A stretch of DNA of 64,000 nt, taken from the NCBI GenBank assembly GCA_015680905.1, contig CM027385.1:21954501-22018500 (forward strand). Direction: 5' to 3'. Under the pieces are notes generated by a model that made no database searches, was not told the origin of the DNA, and was given only the letters and a program-made list of their open reading frames with translations. The stretch comes from Coptis chinensis. Lineage: Eukaryota; Streptophyta; Magnoliopsida; Ranunculales; Ranunculaceae. Made by a program: the position numbers and the translations under genes. Within the stretch, counting starts at the first letter, position 1. Each line of letters begins with the position of its first letter. Of this stretch, positions 57,592-64,000 are shown piece after piece.

Positions 57592-59910
57592 TATTCAATG
57601 ATCAACGCCTAGAAAATAATATGAAGGCACCTTATAAAAAGTTATTCCATCTACAGAATTTTCTGCCAACAAAGGAAACCAATTGACTGAATAGAAAAAT
57701 GAAAAGAAAAAACAAATGAATGAAGAAGAAAGACATGTACCGAGAGTGCGACACTGAATGTTGGTCTTCTTAACTTGATCTCATGTTTTATCCTTCATTA
57801 GATCATGGTTGAGCAGTTGTGTTGAGTGAGTCTTTCTTGGGGAAAAAAAAAAGATCTCTCACCTTCTTCAATCTCTTTTCCTATCTCACCATCAAACTTT
57901 GTTCATGTAGAGAGAAAGGACCCACAATGCACAACAATTCCGCATAACAACTTCACCAAACCTAAAAATAACAGACCAAACAAATTGAAATTAATAGTAT
58001 TTTTCACTTTGGAACTCAGGGAACACCTAGCTAAAAGGATATGAATTAAACAAAGTACGTTAATTATAAAGGGACACTGGATGTACTTTGAGTAAAAATG
58101 TAGACGTAACTATGGTGTTAAGAACATATAAAGCGCATCACAGCGTAACTACCCGTAGACACTATATCAATTATCAAGGAACCGCATATAGAGCACACAC
58201 CTTCATATATTTAGCCAAGGCATATAATTAATATGGATTGCTTAACTCCACTGTCATATAATATCATCACTGCTGAAACTTGGACTAAAGCTTTCCCATC
58301 CTATGCCTAGAAAAGGAAAAAGTGAAAAACATAGCTGGCAAAGAGAAGAGTTGGAAATCCTAATTAGGCCAAACGTGTATTTTTTATTCGTGCATTAAAC
58401 ACCAACATTGTATTAATAGAAACCACGGGAACATAGTACTTTGAAGTCCAACCCTGATATTTTGCCATGAAATAAACAAAAGTTTAAAAGTTGAAAATAA
58501 AATATTCGTAAATACCTTTCAATATAGCTTCTAACATAAACCAATAAGTAAATATGATTGCATTGCATGTGTAACTGATTTCCCAGTAAACTGACAAAAC
58601 CTAATACTTGAAAAACCATTCCAAATTAAATGCGTGGTTAATACCAATAGTGAAAACAAATGAAATCCAATCTAATCAAACCGGCAGGTTTACGTCCTTA
58701 ATATCTAATTGCTTTTCTGAACATGATCTAATTTATTTACTATTGGTCACACTTGCTTATCAAATGTGCAAGCCTACTGATTTGAATGTAACATTTCACT
58801 GTTTGATAAAGTCCAAATATTAAAAACAAGTAAAAATGAACAGAAATCGATCGCATAGCTCAGAGGAGAGTGTTAGTGTGTTACCATGTAAAACGTAGGC
58901 TGTCATTGGTAAAATAATCTTAGACCAAAAGCAACTCATTTGATCATAATGCGCTGAACGTCCTAAACCAATCAGTATGCTTTTCTAAGCATGATCGAAT
59001 AAGCCCTGATTCAACATGAGAGTATCAGTTGTAATTAACTGTAAGCAAATGAAAACTGAAATTAAGAATTTTCTAAAATATAATGAAAAAAGAAAAGAAA
59101 AGAAAGCAAAACCTTAATGTTTCTCTTAAAACAACCAAACAAAACGGTAATTTATCTCAGGTTTACTAACCCTTTTTGTTTCCATTGTAAAACACCTTGG
59201 TGGAAAATTGAACCACAACCCAAGCTCCATGATAGAAAGGAACAAAATAAACATTATCCTCATTTAGCAATAAAGTACGACTCTTAATGTAGGTAGCTCA
59301 ATCATCAAAAAAGTGGTAATGAAATATTATCTCCATTAGTGTTGAAGCTAGCATGTACATGGTTAGCTACTCAAGTTCTACCTAACTACACAGTGTATGC
59401 AATAAGGAAAACACATTCACAATACTAATGAACATGTGATACACATCAGAATATATGGGCATAGGAGAATGCTTACATCCGAGCAAAGATTGTTGGGAAC
59501 CTAAAACCAAAAGAGGGCAAACACCTTCAACACAAATCGTTTAAGTAAAGCCACATGAGAAGCAGTACATGGAAAATAACTCAATTAGTAAATAGAAAAT
59601 ATGATGATTGTCAAGTAGAAATATTTGAATGCACGTTAACCTTTCATATCAAACCTGCTCATGTCATCTCCTTGCGATATCCGACCTTCTAAGAAAGAAG
59701 AACCTACTACAAAACAATGGGGAAATATATTGGAAATTAAAATATCAAAATTAGGAAATGAGAGATTAACGTTGATTGGAAGAGAAATGGAAAATGAAAG
59801 AGGAACTCACCTGACCTCGAGAGTACTTCATTTTTTTGTTTCTAATTGTGTGGTTTTTCTTCAATTGAGTTGCTCGCCCACAAAATTTCAGTGAAATAAA
59901 ATGAAAGCTC

Positions 59911-59916
<6 letters not shown>
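57592..59916. other. Intergenic DNA, nothing recognised
   Basis: AT-rich; only short frames of unremarkable composition. Could hold introns or UTR of a gene not recognised here. Confidence 0.45.

Positions 59917-59978
<62 letters not shown>
59917..59978. repeat. (AG)n microsatellite
   Basis: About 31 uninterrupted AG dinucleotides. Confidence 0.97.
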
Positions 59979-59981
<3 letters not shown>

Positions 59982-60375
59982 AGATAAAATTATATCTTGG
60001 CTTGGGGAAGATGAAAGAGAGAGAGTTGATATTTAATTCTAATTAAGCATAAAACAACTCGTAATGGTTATTGTATTTAGTTCAACTGTCACGAATGGAT
60101 TCACGGGGAAGATGAAAAAGATAGAGAGATAGAGTGGGTTATTAAATTCTCTAATTAATCATGCTTAATGGGAGGAGAATATTTTTTTTTTCTGGTTGAG
60201 AACTTGGATCAGTAGCATAGTCTTTATATATATATTATAGCTCTACCCTCTTCAATTGAGGAAGCGTTTCTAGGGTGTCCACGTGTCATGACTAATTAAG
60301 AAAAAGTAGGAGATAAAATAGGAAACAAATATTTAGGAGATAAAATAGGAAACAAATATTTATCTTTATCCTTAT
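59979..60375. repeat. Short direct repeats around the microsatellite
   Basis: GGGGAAGATGAAA followed by a GA-rich tract occurs twice (60004, 60102). A 27-base unit beginning AGGAGATAAAATAGGAAACA is exactly doubled at 60308-60334 and 60335-60361. TATATATTATAGCTCTACCC at 60226 resembles the starts of the two units that follow. Confidence 0.7.
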
Positions 60376-61218
60376 ATATATATATTATAGTTATAACTTC
60401 ACCGATCTATTTTTTGGAGCACTCTCAAAGACTCCAGTTTTTTCTAAATTCTATTATTAATTATAAAAAAGTAGAATATAAATAAGGAAACAATCCCAAG
60501 AGTTTCACAGAGTCTCTAACTTTTCCTAAACACTATAGCTAATTACGAAAAAAACAACCCCATCTAGAGTTTCACAGAGTCTCCAACTTTTCCTAAACAA
60601 TATAACTAATTAAGGAAAAAAAAAAAAAGCCAAAAAACTAAATTGCTAAAAACAATGGTTTCCACAAAATACGATTTTCCTAAAACCCTTTCGATTTGAT
60701 GCGACATCCACTGTGGGATTTAGACATTTATTCATAGTTAAGAATTCCAAAAATCACAATTTTGACCACAATAATTACGGCATATTCCAATTCTTTAGAT
60801 ATATATTATAGCTATACCCTCACCAATCTATTTTTTGGAGCACTCGGAGAGATTCTAATTTTTTCTTAACTTTATTACTAATTATAAAAAAAAATTATAT
60901 AAATAAGGAAACAATCACATTTAGAGTTTCACAGAGTCTCTAACTTTTCCTAAACACTATAGCTAAATACGAAAAAAAAAAATCTCATTTAGAGTTTCAC
61001 AGAGTCTCCAATTTTTCCTAAACAATATAGCTAATTCTGAAAAAAAAAAAATGAGACAAACAACTAAATTGTTAAAAACAATAGTTTCTACAAAAACGAT
61101 TTTCCTAAAAGCCTTTTGATTTGATCATGCATCCACTTGTGGGAATTAGACATTTATTCATAGTTAAGGATTCCAAAAATCACAATTCTTGCCACAATAA
61201 TTATGACATATTCCAATT
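60376..61218. repeat. Tandem duplication of a ~420-base unit with nested internal repeats
   Basis: Copy 1 starts near 60376 and copy 2 near 60800. Each begins with ATATATTATAG.TATA, contains CTATTTTTTGGAGCACTC, two copies of AGAGTTTCACAGAGTCTC with TTTTCCTAAACA, and ends CATATTCCAATT. No coding. Confidence 0.85.
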
Positions 61219-61489
61219 AAATTTATGAATTTATAATTTTTCAATTACTATAATATAATTTTTCAACTCTATAATGTTATATATTATTAATAACGAGATT
61301 AAGTTAAAGTGGATATTGGATTTAAATAAATTATATACCAAATCAAAACAAATTACATGTGGAAAATTAAATTATACAAAAAATAACATCACAAAATATA
61401 TAATAGAAAATGAAAAAAAAAAAAATAACGACAAAACAATAATGACAAATATTTTAAAATATATATAATATTAAATGAAAATAACGTCA
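61219..61489. other. Very AT-rich spacer
   Basis: A/T-dominated, with no gene or clear repeat. Confidence 0.5.
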
Positions 61490-64000
61490 AAAACAATTAA
61501 TGGGGAACCAAAACTGGATACAAATGCAATGAACTAAACCTCAAATAATATTTAACGAAATCGAAACCGGGATGTAAATACAAGCATTAAACTAATTTTA
61601 AAAAGTAATTAATAGAAAATTGGAATATAGATACAATCTGCATTAAACTAACCTCAAATAATAATTATCGGAAAATCAAAACTTGGATGCAAATACATCA
61701 AACTAACATAAAAAAAAAAAATTGTCGGAAAATCGGAAATTAGATGCAAATACATTGAATTAACCCTCAAAGATTTAATTAATGGGAAATCGAAATTAGA
61801 TGCAACTCCATTGAACTAACCTCAAAGAAAAATTAATTGTAGAGAAACATGATGCAAATCGTTAGAACTAATCTTAAAAAATAATTAACGGGAAATTGAA
61901 AACCGGATGCAACTGCACTGAACTAATCTCAAAAAATAAATTGGATGCAAATACATTGAACTAATCTCAAGAATAATTAACGAAAAATCGGAAACTTGAT
62001 GCAAATTCATTGAACTAACCTCAAACAATAGTTAACAGAAAATCGGAAACTAGATGTAAATGCAACCTTATCAAATAATAAACGAAATCAAAATCGAAAA
62101 ACGGATGCAAATGCATTAAACTAATCTCACATAATAATTAACGGGAAACTAGAAACTAGATGCAAATGCATTGAACTGACTTCAAAGAAATAATTAACAG
62201 GAAATTGGAAACTGGATGTAGCTATATTGAACTAACCTCAAAAACTAAATAACGAATTGAAATCGGATGCAATTGCATTGAACTAGCCTCAAAATATAAA
62301 TAACGGAAAATCGAAAACTGGATGTAAATGCATTGAACTAACCTCAAAACATAGTTGGGTTATATATATGTTGTGGGAATATCTCGATAAGTACAATTTT
62401 GCATTTAAAATAGTGTTTATCTTATCTATTTCCATATGATTGAGAACTCCTTGATATTCAAGTAGCTTCAATATATATAAACTTCGCCTTATTAGACAAT
62501 CTCACAAAACTTCAATCAAACTTCTATTATTAAACAACAAAATGAAGTTGAATTGAAGGGTTTTATCAAAGGTGAGTTTTTTTTTAATAGAGAGTGAGAT
62601 TTTCACATTATAAGAAATTTGGATGAGTGATCAATATAATATTAATATATAATAGTTCTGTATATTTGCAAATATTTTTCAGAATAATTAATATAACAAC
62701 ACCCATTTGTAGATAATCTTTGAAGATTCTACATAGTGAGTCATGCATATAATTTAAAGAATAATTGACGGAAATCGAACTGGATAATCTTGATGATCCC
62801 ACATAGTAAATCAAACATAATTTAATTTTTATGTCATGTTTGCAATGACACTCTGAGATGGATCATTAGAAGTTGGTATTACACACTACATTGGATAATT
62901 AAAAGAAAATCGAAACTGAATTCAAATACATAACGAGCTCAAAAGAGTAATTAACGGGAAATTGGAAACTTTATACAAATGCAATAAACTAAACTCAAAA
63001 AGTAATTAACTAGAAATCGGAAACTTGATGCAATTGCATTAAACTAACGTCAGATAATAACTAACGGAAAATTAGAAATTGGATGCAAATCCTTGAAAAA
63101 TATTTAACGGGAAATTGGAAATAGTATGCAAATACATCAAACAAACCTCAAATAATAGCTAATGAGAAACTGGATGCAAATGCATTGAATTAAACTCAAA
63201 AAATAATTAACAAAAAATCAAAAACCGAATGCAACTGCATTGAACTAACCCCATAGAATAATTGGTGGGAAATCATAAACTAAATACAAATGCATTGAAA
63301 TAACCTCAAAGAATAGTTAACAGGAAATCAGAAATCGGATGTAATTGTAGCGAACTAACCTCAAAACATAAATAATCATAAACTAGATGCAGATGTATTG
63401 AACTAACCTTAAAGAGTTATTAACGGGAAATAAAAAACTGGATGCAAATGCAATGAACTAATCTCAAAGACTAAGTAACGAAACATTGAAAAATGGATGA
63501 AACTGCACTGAACTAACCTAAATGAATAATTAACGGGAAATTATAAATTTGATGTAACTGCATTGAACTAACCTCAAAAAATGAACTAACCTCAAAAAAT
63601 AATTAATAGAAAATTGAAAACTTAATGCAAAAACATTGAACTAACCTCAAATAACAATTAGCATAAAAACGGAAATTGGATGCAACTGTATTGAACTAAC
63701 CTCAAATAATAATTAACTGAAAATCAGAAACTGGATGCAACTTGCATTAAACTAAAATCGAGATTAACTAACAGAAATCGAAAATGGATGCAAATGCATT
63801 AAAATAACCTTAAAGAATAGTTAAGTGGAAATCGGAAGCCGGATGTAACTGTATCACACTGACCTTAAAGTATAAATAACTAGAAATTGTAAACTATCGA
63901 ACTAACCTAGAAAAATAATTAACGGAAAATCAGAAATTGGTTGCAGATGTATTGAACTAACCTTAAAGAGTAATTAATAGGAGATTAGAACCTGGATGCA
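61490..64000. repeat. Degenerate minisatellite, ~53-55 base monomer, continuing past the window
   Basis: The phrases GGATGCAAATGCATTGAACT, AACCTCAAA.AATAATTAAC and GGGAAATCGGAAACTGGATG follow one another cyclically and recur at about 50-55 base steps, with substitutions and small indels. Leaving out the 0.5-kb interruption at 62345-62885, roughly 35 monomers fit in the window (estimate by spacing). No reading frame is conserved across monomers. Confidence 0.9.
62345..62885 (+). other. Non-repeat island inside the minisatellite, promoter-like
   Basis: Here the monomer phrases vanish except for weak traces at 62755-62790. TATATATAAAC at 62472-62482 is followed by an A/C/T-rich stretch, then ATGAAG at 62542 opening a four-codon frame, then CAAAGGTGAGTTT at 62568, which resembles a 5' splice site. 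This looks like a plant promoter and 5' UTR, but no coding exon follows. Confidence 0.4.

Noticed and set aside
1-64000. tRNA, rRNA or other structured RNA genes
   Set aside because: None recognised on either strand by eye; the tRNA-like TGGCGCC sites are retrotransposon primer sites.

Overview
The window is repeat-dense nuclear DNA from a flowering plant, most likely a dicot. The evidence is the transposon families (Athila-type Ty3/gypsy, CACTA/En-Spm, plant L1 LINE), plant-type GT-AG introns, and fragments of recognisable plant genes (chromomethylase, cytochrome c, a BIG-type ARF-GEF). No complete, intact host gene was found. Almost every coding stretch is a decayed or partial transposon gene.

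Layout from left to right. (1) 1-1433 is the 3' end and 3' LTR of an Athila-like element that lies mostly off the left edge (element E). (2) 1434-4162 is non-coding, G/T-rich, with short tandem repeats, and ends in a gypsy-like terminus; it is probably a long LTR or its remains. (3) 4164-13561 is a CACTA transposon truncated at its 5' end. It has a decayed TNP2 transposase, a second multi-exon transposase gene, a 4-kb cargo region holding pieces of at least three host genes, and a 3' array of CCGACGG subterminal repeats. (4) 13562-27224 is Athila-like element A on the + strand: 5' LTR nearly all lost, gag, protease, RT/RNase H, integrase, two extra ORFs, 3' LTR. (5) 27225-50657 is a related element C on the - strand. 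It is split by a solo LTR (27520-29083, duplication CATGC) and by a complete nested element B (29371-42325, - strand, two LTRs, duplication AACAT). (6) 50658-54871 is a decayed L1-type LINE whose 5' end stops at the C LTR. (7) 54872-64000 is AT-rich intergenic DNA with a 160-bp tandem duplication, an (AG)n tract, a nested 420-bp duplication and a degenerate 53-55 bp minisatellite running off the right edge.

The three Athila-like elements share a plan that is not just gag-pol. Downstream of integrase there are two further ORFs. The pol, ORF1 and ORF2 units are each followed by a copy of the polypurine-tract motif that normally occurs only beside the 3' LTR. A GC-rich repeat (GAGCGC..CCTGCRCC type) precedes gag and recurs before ORF2 (A, B) and ORF1 (C). 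ORF2 also has a TATA box and a pyrimidine-rich leader. Element B has lost RT, RNase H and integrase and carries an unrecognised domain fused after protease, yet has both LTRs and a target duplication, so it looks like a non-autonomous form mobilised in trans. Element C has lost the second half of RT plus RNase H. Element A keeps the RT catalytic residues but has many stops and frameshifts.

All assignments come from reading motifs and comparing copies within the window by eye. No database search was run. Domain names are recalled from family knowledge.
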